Source: Devosia geojensis
GTDB lineage: Bacteria; Pseudomonadota; Alphaproteobacteria; Rhizobiales; Devosiaceae
NCBI RefSeq assembly: GCF_000969415.1
Contig: NZ_JZEX01000120.1
Coordinates: forward strand, 1-36,914
Length of the DNA stretch: 36,914 nucleotides
Direction of reading: 5' to 3'
A program made the translations under genes and the position numbers. The notes under the pieces are model-generated. The model saw only the letters and a program-made list of their open reading frames with translations. It was not told where the DNA came from and did not search any database. Positions 26,346 through 36,563 of this stretch are shown here, piece after piece; the stretch's first letter is position 1, and each line of letters starts with the position of its first letter.

Positions 26346-27596
26346 TCAGGCGGGCTTGATCAGCGCATGGCGCTTCTTGCCGACCGAGAGCTTGATGACC
26401 CCCTCGGGCAGCAGGTTGCCATCGGACAGCGTCAGCCGCTCATCCTCGATGACGTCGTCATTGACCCGCACGGCGCCCGAGGCGATGTGCCGGCGCGCCT
26501 CGCCGTTGGATCCGGCAAGACCCGCCTGCACGAGCGCTGCCTGGATGCCGATGCCTGCTTTCAGCTCACCGGCCGGCACCGCCGCCGTCGGCAGCGACAG
26601 GTCGATCGCGCCGGCCTCGAACGTCGCCGCCGCGGTCGCCGCCGCCTGCTCGGCCGCCTCCCGGCCGTGGACGATTGCCGTGACTTCCGTTGCGAGGATC
26701 TTCTTGACCTCGTTGATCTCGCTGCCGCCGAGGGCCGCGAGCCTTGCGATCTCGTCCATCGGCAGGCGGGTGAAGATCTTCAGCCACCGCTCGACGTCCG
26801 CGTCCTCCGTGTTGCGGAAGTACTGCCAGAAATCGTAGGGGCTGAAGAGGTCGCCGTTGAGCCAGACGGCCCCGGAGGCCGACTTGCCCATCTTCTCGCC
26901 GGAGGACTTGGTCAGCAGAGGCGTCGTCAGCGCGTAGAGCTGCGGCCCGCCCATGCGGTGCGAGAGATCGACGCCGTTGATGATGTTGCCCCACTGGTCG
27001 GAGCCGCCCATCTGCAGGACCGTGCCGTAGCGCCGGTTGAGCTCGACGAAGTCGTAGCCCTGCATGATCATGTAGTTGAACTCGAGGAACGAGAGCGACT
27101 GCTCGCGCTCGAGCCGCAGGCGCACCGAGTCGAAGCTCAGCATCCTGTTGACCGAGAAGTAGCGGCCGACATCGCGCAGGAACTCGACGTAGTTGAGCTT
27201 CAGCAGCCAATCGGCGTTGTTGACCATGATGGCGGGGTTCGAGCCGCCATAGTTCAGGATGCGCCCGTAGACCTTCTTGATGCTCTCGATGTTGGTGTCG
27301 ATCTGCTCGGGCGTCAGGAGCTTCCTCTGGTCGTCCCGGAAGGAGGGGTCGCCGACCATCGAGGTGCCGCCGCCCATCAGGCTGATCGCCTTGTGGCCGG
27401 TCTCCTGCAGCCAGTAGAGCATGGTCACGGTGATGAGGTTGCCGATGTGGATCGACGTCGCCGTGGCGTCGTATCCGACATAGCCGGTGATCGGCCCCTT
27501 GGCCGCGAGCGCGTCGAGGCCTTCGGGGTCGGAGATCTGGTGGATGAAGCCGCGTTCGTCGAGAACGCGCAGGAAATCGGATTTGAATTTGGTCAT
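26346..27596 (-). CDS. tyrS: Tyrosine--tRNA ligase
   Basis: 416 residues. Charges tRNA-Tyr. Class I catalytic core with the HIGH-type motif HIGN (50-53), the tyrosine pocket [28 protein letters not shown] (199-204) and the KMSKS-type loop KMGKS (235-239), then a linker and a C-terminal S4 RNA-binding domain (about 345-416). This is the TyrRS-I (E. coli-like) group by the KMGKS-type loop and length. ATG 27596 is the natural start. Its 3' end abuts repeat A2, and repeat C1 lies just upstream. Confidence 0.97.
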   Translation of the reverse strand: MTKFKSDFLRVLDERGFIHQISDPEGLDALAAKGPITGYVGYDATATSIHIGNLITVTMLYWLQETGHKAISLMGGGTSMVGDPSFRDDQRKLLTPEQIDTNIESIKKVYGRILNYGGSNPAIMVNNADWLLKLNYVEFLRDVGRYFSVNRMLSFDSVRLRLEREQSLSFLEFNYMIMQGYDFVELNRRYGTVLQMGGSDQWGNIINGVDLSHRMGGPQLYALTTPLLTKSSGEKMGKSASGAVWLNGDLFSPYDFWQYFRNTEDADVERWLKIFTRLPMDEIARLAALGGSEINEVKKILATEVTAIVHGREAAEQAAATAAATFEAGAIDLSLPTAAVPAGELKAGIGIQAALVQAGLAGSNGEARRHIASGAVRVNDDVIEDERLTLSDGNLLPEGVIKLSVGKKRHALIKPA

Positions 27597-27627
27597 CGGG
27601 TGCGATCCATTCGAGGACCAACCACCG

Positions 27628-27700
27628 GGTCATTCCCGCGAAAGCGGGAACCTCTGTTGGTCCGCCGGTACTGGACGGAGGTTCCTGCTTTGCGGGAACG
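27628..27700. repeat. Dispersed palindromic repeat, family C copy 1
   Basis: Left arm GGTCATTCCCGCGAAAGCGG with GAACCTC following; right arm GGAGGTTCCTGCTTTGCGGG (27677 onward) is its inverted partner. The left arm is identical over about 29 bases to the one at 33943. It lies between tyrS and the hydrolase gene. Confidence 0.8.
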
Positions 27701-27740
27701 CTCCGTGGGTGAAGGTGATCGCGTAAGTACGCTCTCGAAG

Positions 27741-28403
27741 TCAGCGTCCGCCGCCGGCGGCGATCTCGGCCCGGCGGCGGTCGAGATAGTCGGCGCAGCG
27801 CTCGGTCAGGTCGTCGACCTTGCCTTCAAAGAAGTGGTTGGCGCCATCGACGATCTGCTGCTCGATGGTGATGCCCTTCTGCGTCTTGAGCTTGTCGACG
27901 AGCTTCTGCACGGACTGGGGCGGCGCCACGCGGTCCTTGTCGCCGTGGATGATGAGGCCGGACGAAGGGCAGGGGGCCAGGAACGAGAAGTCGTAGAGGT
28001 TCTCGGGCGGCGCGACCGAGATGAAGCCTTCCACCTCCGGACGGCGCATCAGCAGCTGCATGCCGATCCAGGCGCCGAACGAGAAACCGGCGATCCAGCA
28101 GCCGCGGCTTTCGCGGTTGACCATCTGCAGCCAGTCGAGTGCGGCGGCCGCGTCCGAGAGCTCGCCGATGCCGTGGTCGAACACGCCCTGCGAGCGCCCT
28201 ACGCCGCGCGAGTTGAAGCGCAGCACGGCAAATCCGCGCTCGGCGAACATGTAGAAGAGGTTGTAGACGATCTGATTGTTCATCGTGCCGCCGAACTGGG
28301 GGTGCGGATGCAGCACGATGGCGACGGGAGCGTTCGGCTCCTTGCCCGGCTGGTACCGGCCCTCGATACGGCCTTCCGGCCCGTTGAAAATCACTTCTGG
28401 CAT
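27741..28403 (-). CDS. Alpha/beta hydrolase, COG2945-like
   Basis: 220 residues. Small soluble hydrolase without a lid domain or signal peptide. Motifs are LHPHPQFGGTMNN near residues 31-43 (oxyanion region), FNSRGVGRSQG (63-73), the nucleophile elbow GFSFGA (Ser108), HGDKDRV (Asp157) and GANHFFEG (His190). Proteins of this kind are widespread in proteobacteria and have no firm substrate. It is divergent from the suf operon and shares its promoter region; iron regulation of this gene is possible but not shown. Confidence 0.88.
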   Translation of the reverse strand: MPEVIFNGPEGRIEGRYQPGKEPNAPVAIVLHPHPQFGGTMNNQIVYNLFYMFAERGFAVLRFNSRGVGRSQGVFDHGIGELSDAAAALDWLQMVNRESRGCWIAGFSFGAWIGMQLLMRRPEVEGFISVAPPENLYDFSFLAPCPSSGLIIHGDKDRVAPPQSVQKLVDKLKTQKGITIEQQIVDGANHFFEGKVDDLTERCADYLDRRRAEIAAGGGR

Positions 28404-28429
28404 CGGTTCGCTTCCATGGGCTATGCGGC

Positions 28430-28458
28430 TTGACTAAGCGCGCTACGCTACCTAAAAC
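28430..28458 (+). promoter_or_regulatory. Promoter of the suf operon
   Basis: TTGACT (28430-28435), 17 bases, TAAAAC (28453-28458). This predicts transcription start near 28465 and a leader of about 170 bases to the first gene. The Irr-like box lies about 12 bases downstream of the predicted start, a repressing position. The leader to 28638 is an open frame but its translation resembles nothing and I do not call a gene there. Confidence 0.6.
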
Positions 28459-28476
28459 ATGGGTCGGAAAATCCAG

Positions 28477-28493
28477 TTTAGAATTATTCAAAA
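28477..28493. promoter_or_regulatory. Irr-binding iron control element (ICE box)
   Basis: TTTAGAATTATTCAAAA fits the ICE palindrome TTTAGAA-NNN-TTCTAAA at 13 of the 14 defined positions. Irr is the haem-responsive Fur-family regulator of Rhizobiales and suf operons are among its known targets. Placement just after the promoter suggests repression of iron-sulphur assembly when iron is scarce. No RirA or IscR gene is next to the operon in this window. Confidence 0.7.
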
Positions 28494-28638
28494 CGGATTT
28501 TCGCCCCGCCAGGCGGCGGAGAGAGCGCTCCTTGTAATGAAAGAGCGCGCGAAATTTCAAGAAGTGATTCCGCTTAACTTGCCCGGCGGGCTGCGTGACG
28601 AAGCGGAAGTGGTGTTTCTGCCACCAGGATGCAAGTTG

Positions 28639-29793
28639 ATGACGCGACCGGCGATTTATCTCGACCATAACGCTGCGTCCCCGCTTCTGCCCGAAGCGCG
28701 CGACGCGCTGGTCGCCGCGCTCGGCGTCATCGGCAACCCGTCTTCCGTCCATTCCCACGGCCGCGCCCAGCGCGAGATCGTCGAGGCTGCCCGCGCCAGT
28801 GTCGCGCGCCTCGCCGGCGCCGAACCGCGCCAGGTGGTGTTCACCGGCTCGGCGACCGAGGCCATTGCCCAGGCGATCATCGCCGGCTCGCGCGAGCTCA
28901 GGGCCGACGCGCTTGTCGTCAGCGCCGGCGAGCACACCGCTGCTTTGCGTGCCGCCGAGGCGACCGGCCTGCCGGTGCGCATCGTCGGCCTCGACGCCAA
29001 GGGCGAGATTGACCTCGATCAGCTCGGCACGGAGCTCGCCGGCGCCGATGCGGCCGGCGAAACCCTTCTCGTCGCCCTGCATTGGGTCAACAACGAAACC
29101 GGCGTCGTCCAGCCGATCGGGCGGATCAACGCCCTGGTCGGCGCCTCGCGGCATTACCTCTTCATCGACGCGGTGCAGGCTTTCGGCAAGCTCCCCCTCG
29201 ACTTTGCCGCATCGGCACCCGATATGATGGCTGTGAGCGCGCACAAGATCGGCGGCATCGCCGGCGTTGGGGCGCTCCTCGTCAAGGCGCATGCCGATAC
29301 CGTCCGGCTGGTTCCGGGCGGCGGCCAGGAGCAGGGGCGGCGTGGGGGCACCGAGCCGGTGCCGGCCATCGCCGCGTTCGGCGCAGCGGCCGAAGCGTTC
29401 GGTGTGCGGTATGACAGCAATGCCGTTGAGGGGCTTGCTCGGGATTTGGAGACGGGGTTGATGGCGCTTGCGCCGCAAACCATCGTTTTCGGCAACGAGG
29501 CCTCGCGGATCGGCAATACCGTCAATTTCGCGGTGCCTCACATGAATAACGCCGTCGCCATGATGGGGCTCGACCTCGCTGGCGTATCGGTGTCCTCGGG
29601 ATCGGCGTGCTCGTCCGGCAAGGTCGGACCCAGCCACGTCCTCGCCGCCATGGGCATCGACAAGGGGCTCGCGGAGTGCGCGCTCCGCGTCAGCCTCGGG
29701 TGGAATTCGCAAGGCTCCGACGTTGCCGCGTTCCTTGCGGCATTCGAGACGGTCCTTGCCCGGCATCGCAGCCGGCACGGCAAGGCGGCTTGA
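28639..29793 (+). CDS. Cysteine desulfurase, IscS/NifS type (group I)
   Basis: 384 residues from ATG 28639, with AGGA nine bases upstream; the open frame extends to 28459 but the added residues match no family. It takes sulphur from cysteine with PLP for cluster assembly. Seen: YLDHNAASPLLPEA, GNPSSVHSHGR, FTGSATEA, HWVNNETGVVQPIG, AVSAHKIGG (PLP Lys203) and VSSGSACSSGKVGPS (active Cys324, the mobile-loop form of group I enzymes). First gene of the suf operon; a second desulfurase of the other group, SufS, lies downstream at 34063. This two-desulfurase layout is common in Rhizobiales. Confidence 0.93.
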   Translation: MTRPAIYLDHNAASPLLPEARDALVAALGVIGNPSSVHSHGRAQREIVEAARASVARLAGAEPRQVVFTGSATEAIAQAIIAGSRELRADALVVSAGEHTAALRAAEATGLPVRIVGLDAKGEIDLDQLGTELAGADAAGETLLVALHWVNNETGVVQPIGRINALVGASRHYLFIDAVQAFGKLPLDFAASAPDMMAVSAHKIGGIAGVGALLVKAHADTVRLVPGGGQEQGRRGGTEPVPAIAAFGAAAEAFGVRYDSNAVEGLARDLETGLMALAPQTIVFGNEASRIGNTVNFAVPHMNNAVAMMGLDLAGVSVSSGSACSSGKVGPSHVLAAMGIDKGLAECALRVSLGWNSQGSDVAAFLAAFETVLARHRSRHGKAA

Positions 29794-29852
29794 AGGCCGC
29801 GACAGTTTGAAAGGCCCGGCGGCCTGCCGTCCGGGACGAATGGAGAAGACGA

Positions 29853-31378
<1,526 letters not shown>

Positions 31379-31382
<4 letters not shown>

Positions 31383-31879
31383 ACCAGGTCACCCGGCCCA
31401 TAGTCAGCCTTTCGGACCTCCAGCTCGTCTCGTTCGAGCAGGGCAGTCTGTATAAGGGTGCCGATGCGTCCTTCAGCCAGCAATTGGGCCTGAAGGCGCT
31501 CGGCGTCCGGTACAACGAGATTCCGCCTGGCAAGTCTGGCTGCCCCTTCCACAATCATCACGTGGAAGAGGAACTGTTCGTCATTCTGGAAGGCGAGGGG
31601 ACCTATCGCTTTGGCGCCGAGCGCCATGCTTTCAAGGCGGGTGATGTGCTAGGCGCGCCGAATGGTGGCCCTGATACAGCGCACCAGATTCTCAATACCG
31701 GGTCCGTCACGCTCAAATACCTGTCCATGGCGAACAACGCCGATACCGAGGTCTGCGAATATCCGGACTCGGGCAAGTTCCAGGTGTCGAGCCGGACTTC
31801 GGCTGATCATCGCCTCCGCCATTGTGGCCGCGAAGGCCAGAACCACCTTGATTATTATGACGGCGAGCCGGGCGCTTGA
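31379..31879 (+). CDS. Cupin-domain protein inside the suf operon
   Basis: 166 residues from ATG 31379, overlapping the sufB stop by four bases (ATGA), so translation is probably coupled. A single cupin barrel: [20 protein letters not shown] and [22 protein letters not shown], with likely metal ligands His58, His60, Glu64 or Glu65 and His102 (DTAHQI). The C-terminus [10 protein letters not shown] is typical of a soluble cupin family often annotated only as cupin domain protein. Enzymatic role unknown. It is not a standard Suf component; 37 bases separate it from sufC. Its codon use seems somewhat less GC-biased than sufB and sufC, which may mean a later arrival. Confidence 0.88.
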
Positions 31880-31916
31880 GCGTCGCCAGCCGATCCTTCC
31901 GACATTGGAGACACAA

Positions 31917-32678
31917 ATGACCACCCCCATCCTCGAAATCCGCAACCTGCACGTGCGCGTGGAAGAGCGCGAAATCCTCAAGGGCGTGAACCTCGTCCTG
32001 CCCGCCGGCGAGGTCCATGCCATCATGGGCCGCAACGGCTCGGGCAAGTCGACGCTCTCCTATGTCCTCGCCGGCAAGGAGGACTATGAGGTCACCGGCG
32101 GCGAAATCCTGCTCAACGGCGAGAACATCCTTGAGATGGAGCCGAACGAGCGCGCGGTCGCCGGCCTCTTTCTCGCCTTCCAGTACCCCGTCGAGGTGCC
32201 GGGCGTCGCCACCATGACCTTCCTCAAGGCCGCCATCAACGCCCAGCGCAAGGCGCGCGGCGAAGGCGAGATCTCGACGCCCGACTTCATGCGCGCCGTC
32301 AAGGAAGCCGGCGCCCAGCTCAACATCGACAGCGAGATGCTGAAGCGCCCGCTTAACGTCGGGTTCTCCGGCGGCGAGAAGAAGCGCGCCGAGATCCTGC
32401 AGATGGCGCTCCTGAAGCCGACCCTCTGCGTCCTCGACGAGACCGATTCCGGCCTCGACATCGACGCGCTGCAGATCGTCTCCAAGGGCGTCAACGCGCT
32501 GCGCTCGCCCGAGCGCTCGATGCTGGTCATCACCCACTACCAGCGCCTGCTCAACCACATCGTGCCCGACGTCGTCCACGTCTTCTCGGACGGACGCGTC
32601 GTCGAGAGCGGCGGCAAGGACCTGGCGCTCCAGCTCGAGGCCAAGGGCTACGCCGATTACGAGAAGGACGTCGCGTAA
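31917..32678 (+). CDS. sufC: Fe-S cluster assembly ATPase SufC
   Basis: 253 residues from ATG 31917, with GGAG seven bases before it; the open frame extends upstream within the cupin gene but that part is a shadow. ABC-type ATPase that drives the SufBC2D scaffold. Walker A GRNGSGKST (38-46), Q-loop FQYP, the SufC-type signature SGGEKKR (151-157), Walker B CVLDETDSGLD (171 onward) and the switch His207 (ITHYQR). sufD begins four bases after the stop. Confidence 0.98.
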   Translation: MTTPILEIRNLHVRVEEREILKGVNLVLPAGEVHAIMGRNGSGKSTLSYVLAGKEDYEVTGGEILLNGENILEMEPNERAVAGLFLAFQYPVEVPGVATMTFLKAAINAQRKARGEGEISTPDFMRAVKEAGAQLNIDSEMLKRPLNVGFSGGEKKRAEILQMALLKPTLCVLDETDSGLDIDALQIVSKGVNALRSPERSMLVITHYQRLLNHIVPDVVHVFSDGRVVESGGKDLALQLEAKGYADYEKDVA

Positions 32679-32682
32679 AGCC

Positions 32683-33897
32683 ATGCAGCAGACCATGCCC
32701 GTGCGGCTTTCCGCCGCCGAAACAACCCTCGTCGAGCAGCTGAAGGCCGCCGGCGCCGACGCCCAGGCCGAGCGCATCACCGTCGCCGGCCTCCCGACCC
32801 GCCGCGTCGAGAGCTATCACTACACCGACCTTCGCATGCTCCTGAAGGCCGTGCCCCCGCTCGCCAAGGCGGCGAACGAAGCCAGCGCCCCGGCGCTGCG
32901 CGTGCCTGGCGCCTTCCAGCTGATGATCGCCAACGGCGTCGTCCAGGAGAACGGCACCGCCCCGGCCGGCGTCATCGTCGGCAAGGCGAAGGGCACCGCG
33001 CTCACGCTGCGCGACGACGTGCTCGTGCACCTCAACACCGCCTTCGCCACGGAAAGCCTCAACCTCAACCTCGACGGCAAGGTCGATCCGGTCATCCAGA
33101 TCGACCGGCGCACCGAAGGCGAGGCTGCCCATTCGGCGAGTTCGGCCCGCATCTATGTCGGCGACGATTCCGAGGTGACGATCATCGAGACCTTCTCGGG
33201 CTCGAACCAGGCGCACATGACCAACCACGCGAGCTACATCGCGATCGGCAAAAACGCCAAGGTCACGCACATCACCGTGGACCTCTCCGGCAAGGACGCG
33301 ACCCACTTCGCCACCAACGAATATGCGCTCGGCGAAGGCGCGCAGCTGCGCTCGCTGGTCATCCACGCCGGATCGAAGCTTGCCCGCTCGCACGTTTTCG
33401 CCCGCTTTGCCGGGGAGGGGAGCCACGCCGATTTCACCGGCCTCAACCTCGTCTCCGACGGCCAGCACAGCGACATCACCCTCGACGTCAACCACGCGGT
33501 GCCCAACACCACGTCCCAGGAGCTCTACAAGCAGATCGCCCGCGGGCGCTCGACGGCCGTGTTCCAGGGCCGCATCGTCGTCTCGCGCGACGCGCAGAAG
33601 ACCGACGGCAAGATGATGATGCAGGGCCTGATGCTCTCGGACGAGGCTCAGATCCTCAGCAAGCCCGAGCTCGAGATCTACGCCGACGACGTGGTCTGCG
33701 GCCACGGCTCGACCTGCGGCCAGATCGACGAGGACTCGCTGTTTTACCTCATGAGCCGCGGCATCTCCCGCCAGGACGCCGAGACCATGCTGGTGCGCGG
33801 GTTCCTGGAGGAGCTGATCGACCCCATCGAGCAGGACGAGCTGCGCGAGGCGCTCGCGAGCGTCATCGACCAGTGGCTGACCGGCGGGCTGCACTGA
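32683..33897 (+). CDS. sufD: Fe-S cluster assembly protein SufD
   Basis: 404 residues. SufB paralogue that completes the SufBC2D complex. The N-terminal part is variable (PTRRVESYHYTDLRMLL marks its end); the beta-helix core runs from about residue 130 and the C-terminal region has FQGRIVV, DGKMMMQGLMLSDEAQ, the conserved DVVCGHGSTCGQID (His and Cys near the cluster site) and DSLFYLMSRGISRQDAE. The M at 32683 (MQQTMPVR) is the first in frame after sufC; the ATG five codons later is an alternative. A palindromic repeat (33943-34018) separates it from sufS. Confidence 0.97.
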   Translation: MQQTMPVRLSAAETTLVEQLKAAGADAQAERITVAGLPTRRVESYHYTDLRMLLKAVPPLAKAANEASAPALRVPGAFQLMIANGVVQENGTAPAGVIVGKAKGTALTLRDDVLVHLNTAFATESLNLNLDGKVDPVIQIDRRTEGEAAHSASSARIYVGDDSEVTIIETFSGSNQAHMTNHASYIAIGKNAKVTHITVDLSGKDATHFATNEYALGEGAQLRSLVIHAGSKLARSHVFARFAGEGSHADFTGLNLVSDGQHSDITLDVNHAVPNTTSQELYKQIARGRSTAVFQGRIVVSRDAQKTDGKMMMQGLMLSDEAQILSKPELEIYADDVVCGHGSTCGQIDEDSLFYLMSRGISRQDAETMLVRGFLEELIDPIEQDELREALASVIDQWLTGGLH

Positions 33898-33942
33898 TAT
33901 CGCTCAACCGGTGAGGCGCACGTTCCGTCTCATCAACCACAG

Positions 33943-34018
33943 GGTCATTCCCGCGAAAGCGGGAACCTCTGTTACTGCCAGGATCAAACGGAGATCCCCG
34001 CTTTTGCGGGGATGACCC
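33943..34018. repeat. Dispersed palindromic repeat, family C copy 2, inside the suf operon
   Basis: Left arm GGTCATTCCCGCGAAAGCGG and right arm GATCCCCGCTTTTGCGGGGA (from 33993) with ATGACCC following. It lies in the 165-base gap between sufD and sufS, with the sufS ribosome binding region beyond it. Such an element may stabilise the upstream message or reduce expression of the downstream genes. Confidence 0.82.
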
Positions 34019-34062
34019 GGTGAAGACGGCGAGATAGCCCCTGCGGCGAAACTGGAACGCAG

Positions 34063-35283
34063 ATGACCTTCGACCTCGAAAAAGTCCGCGCCGATTTCCC
34101 GATCCTGGATGAAAAGATCCACGGGAACCGGCTGGTCTATCTCGACAGCGGCGCGTCGGCCCAGAAGCCGCTCGCTGTGCTCGAGCGCATGGACCATGCC
34201 TTCCGGCATGAATATGCCAACGTGCACCGCGGCCTCCACACCCTCGCTAATCGCGCCACCGAGGCCTACGAGGGCGGGCGCGTGTCGGCGATGAAATTCC
34301 TGAACGCCAGCCGGCTCGAGGAGATCGTCTTCACCCGCTCGGCGACCGAGGCCATCAACCTCGTCGCCGACGCCTTCGCCGGTCCCCGGATCGGGGAGGG
34401 CGACGAGATCGTCATCACGATCATGGAGCACCACTCCAACATCGTGCCCTGGCATTTCCTGCGCGAGCGCAAGGGCGCGGTGATCAAGTGGGTGGACGTC
34501 AAGGACGACGGCAGCTTCGGCCTCGACGCCTTCGAGGCGGCGCTTTCGCCGAGGACCAGGATGGTCTCGCTCACCCACATGTCGAACGTGCTGGGAACCG
34601 TAACCCCGGTCAAACAGATCGTCGAAATCGCTCATGCCCGAGGCATTCCGGTGCTGGTCGACGGCAGCCAGGGGGCGGTCCACACCAAGGTCGACGTCAA
34701 GGACCTCGGCGTCGACTTCTACGTCATGACCGGCCACAAGCTCTACGGCCCCACCGGCATCGGCATCCTTTACGGCAAGCACGAACACCTCGCGGGCATG
34801 CGCCCCTACCAGGGCGGCGGCGAGATGATCGAGACCGTGACGCGCGACGAGGTCACCTACAACGATCCCCCTCATCGGTTCGAGGCCGGCACGCCGCCGA
34901 TCGTACAGGCGATCGGGCTTGGCGCCGCGCTCAAGTACATGGACAACCTCGGCCGCGAAGCCATCGCCGCCCATGAGGCGGAGGTTGCGGATTACGCGCA
35001 GGAGCAGCTATCGCGCATCAATTCGCTGCGCCTCATCGGCACGGCGCCGGGCAAGGGCGGCATCTTCTCCTTCGAGATCGCCGGCGCCCACGCCCATGAT
35101 GTCGCGACGATCCTCGACCGCTACGGCATTGCGGTACGCGCCGGCACGCACTGCGCCCAGCCGCTCCTGACGCGCTTCGGCACGACCTCTACCTGCCGGG
35201 CCTCCTTCGCCCTATATAACGGCAAGGACGACGTGGACGCGCTGGTCGACGGCATCGAGCGCGCCAGAAAATTCTTCGCGTAA
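34063..35283 (+). CDS. sufS: Cysteine desulfurase SufS (group II)
   Basis: 406 residues. PLP enzyme that removes sulphur from cysteine for the Suf pathway. Family pattern: VRADFPILDEKIHGNRLVYLDSGASAQKP, HEYANVHRGLHTLANRAT, FTRSATEAINLVA, EHHSNIVPW, VDGSQGAVHTKVD, VMTGHKLYGPTGIGILYGK (PLP Lys226) and VRAGTHCAQPLL (active Cys364, the same number as in E. coli SufS). ATG 34063 matches the family N-terminus. No sufE is in the window, so its usual sulphur-accepting partner is encoded elsewhere or replaced. Confidence 0.98.
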   Translation: MTFDLEKVRADFPILDEKIHGNRLVYLDSGASAQKPLAVLERMDHAFRHEYANVHRGLHTLANRATEAYEGGRVSAMKFLNASRLEEIVFTRSATEAINLVADAFAGPRIGEGDEIVITIMEHHSNIVPWHFLRERKGAVIKWVDVKDDGSFGLDAFEAALSPRTRMVSLTHMSNVLGTVTPVKQIVEIAHARGIPVLVDGSQGAVHTKVDVKDLGVDFYVMTGHKLYGPTGIGILYGKHEHLAGMRPYQGGGEMIETVTRDEVTYNDPPHRFEAGTPPIVQAIGLGAALKYMDNLGREAIAAHEAEVADYAQEQLSRINSLRLIGTAPGKGGIFSFEIAGAHAHDVATILDRYGIAVRAGTHCAQPLLTRFGTTSTCRASFALYNGKDDVDALVDGIERARKFFA

Positions 35284-35299
35284 GCGGAAGGTTACGGAT

Positions 35300-35701
35300 A
35301 TGAGCGATACGACGGAAAACACGGCCGAAGCGGCCCCGGAAGCGGTCGAGAAGCGCATTTCGACCGAGCATGCCGGCTCGCTGCCGCCCGAAGAGGTCGA
35401 GCGGATCACCACCGACCTCATCGGTGCGTTGAAGACCGTCTACGACCCGGAAATCCCCGTCGACATCTACGAGCTTGGCCTCATCTACAAGGTCGATCTC
35501 GACGACAACCGGAACTTGACCATCGACATGACGCTGACGGCGCCCGGCTGCCCGGTCGCCGGCGAGATGCCGGGTTGGGTGGAAAACGCCGTGCGCGCCG
35601 TCGAGGGTATCCAGGACGTCACCGTCAACATGGTGTTCGATCCGCCCTGGAGCGCCGAGATGATGAGCGAGGAAGCGCAGGTCGCGCTGAACTGGTGGTA
35701 G
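35300..35701 (+). CDS. DUF59/MIP18-family Fe-S assembly protein, SufT-like
   Basis: 133 residues. A low-complexity acidic N-terminus (about 1-30) precedes the DUF59 domain: LKTVYDPEIPVDIYELGLIY, LTIDMTLTAPGCPVAGEMPG (conserved Cys84) and VFDPPWSAEMMSEEA. Members beside suf genes help mature iron-sulphur proteins and are often named SufT or SufX-like. It starts 17 bases after sufS, in the same operon. The name sufT is plausible; I leave the symbol empty because true SufT proteins carry a different N-terminal part. Confidence 0.92.
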   Translation: MSDTTENTAEAAPEAVEKRISTEHAGSLPPEEVERITTDLIGALKTVYDPEIPVDIYELGLIYKVDLDDNRNLTIDMTLTAPGCPVAGEMPGWVENAVRAVEGIQDVTVNMVFDPPWSAEMMSEEAQVALNWW

Positions 35702-35703
35702 GC

Positions 35704-36123
35704 ATGGCTCGGCCGGCGCTCGATGGGGTCGTCGAGACGTGCCTCTATGTCGAAGATGTCGAAGCCAGCCGCGATTTCTACGCGCGCGTCTTTGGCTTCG
35801 AACCGTTGGGCGGCAACGATCGCATCCAGCCGCTGGTGGTCAAGCCGGGGCAGGTGCTGATTCTCTTCCGCCGCGGCGGAACGCTGGAGTCGATACCGGT
35901 TTCCGGCAGTTTCATTCCGCCGCATGATGCTGAAGGCGAACAGCATTTCGCCTTTGGCATACCGGCCGAGACGTTCGAGGATTGGAAATCCTACCTCGAA
36001 GGTCTAAATATAGAGATCGAAAGCGTGGTGGATTGGCCGCAGGGCGGCCACAGCCTCTACTTCCGCGATCCGGATCGCCTGCTGGTCGAGTTGATCACGC
36101 CCGGCGTCTGGAAGAACTACTAA
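35704..36123 (+). CDS. VOC (glyoxalase/bleomycin resistance) superfamily protein in the suf operon
   Basis: 139 residues, starting two bases after the previous stop, so it is co-transcribed. Paired beta-alpha-beta-beta-beta modules: VVETCLYVEDVEASRDFYARVFGFE, then EQHFAFGIPAETFEDWKSYLE, and GGHSLYFRDPDRLLVELITPG. Possible metal ligands are Glu11, His81 and Glu129. The ending SLYFRDPDRLLVELITPG is a general VOC signature and does not tell glyoxalase from dioxygenase or resistance proteins. It is not a known Suf component. The open frame reaches upstream to 35575, but ATG 35704 starts where the domain starts. Confidence 0.9.
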   Translation: MARPALDGVVETCLYVEDVEASRDFYARVFGFEPLGGNDRIQPLVVKPGQVLILFRRGGTLESIPVSGSFIPPHDAEGEQHFAFGIPAETFEDWKSYLEGLNIEIESVVDWPQGGHSLYFRDPDRLLVELITPGVWKNY

Positions 36124-36132
36124 GGTGTAAGT

Positions 36133-36525
36133 ATGGCCTTCAAGATCATGAGCCTCACCGATGCCGCCGCCGAGCGCATCAACGAGATCATCGAGGATTC
36201 CGACAAGCCGGTGATCGGCGTGCGCGTCGGCATCCGCAATGCCGGCTGCGCCGGTGTGGCCTACACCATGGACTACGTCACCGAGGCGGTCGCCGGCGAC
36301 GACCATGTCGAGGACAAGGGCGTCGACGTCTACCTTGACCCCAAGGCGACGATGTTCCTGCTCGGAACGGTCATGGACTTCGAGGAAACCAAGATGTCCT
36401 CGAGCTTCACCTTCAAGAATCCCAACCAGACGGGCGCCTGCGGCTGCGGCGAAAGCGTGCAGCTGCAGCCCGCCGACCTCAAGGCTATTGCCGAAGCCCG
36501 CGGCGCCGAGGGCGCGCGGGTTTAG
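36133..36525 (+). CDS. sufA: A-type Fe-S carrier protein, SufA/IscA family
   Basis: 130 residues. Carries clusters from the scaffold to target proteins. The three cluster-binding cysteines are present: Cys39 in NAGCAGVAY and Cys103 and Cys105 in GACGCGESV. The core LTDAAAERINEIIED, GVRVGIRNAGC, DPKATMFLLGTVMDF and SSSFTFKNPNQ fit the family. The chain runs on about 20 residues after the CGCG motif, longer than most IscA proteins. It starts nine bases after the VOC gene and is the last suf gene here; no clear terminator follows before the repeat at 36564. Confidence 0.95.
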   Translation: MAFKIMSLTDAAAERINEIIEDSDKPVIGVRVGIRNAGCAGVAYTMDYVTEAVAGDDHVEDKGVDVYLDPKATMFLLGTVMDFEETKMSSSFTFKNPNQTGACGCGESVQLQPADLKAIAEARGAEGARV

Positions 36526-36563
36526 AGCGGTCAAGTCGCACTAGTCCTCCACATCCACCGGAT

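Noticed and set aside
26367..28433. 688-codon + strand frame
   Set aside because: Crosses tyrS, a repeat and the hydrolase gene in antisense; no recognisable protein.
28459..28638. N-terminal extension or small gene before the first desulfurase
   Set aside because: The frame is open but its translation matches no family, has no good ribosome binding site, and contains the Irr box; it is better read as untranslated leader.
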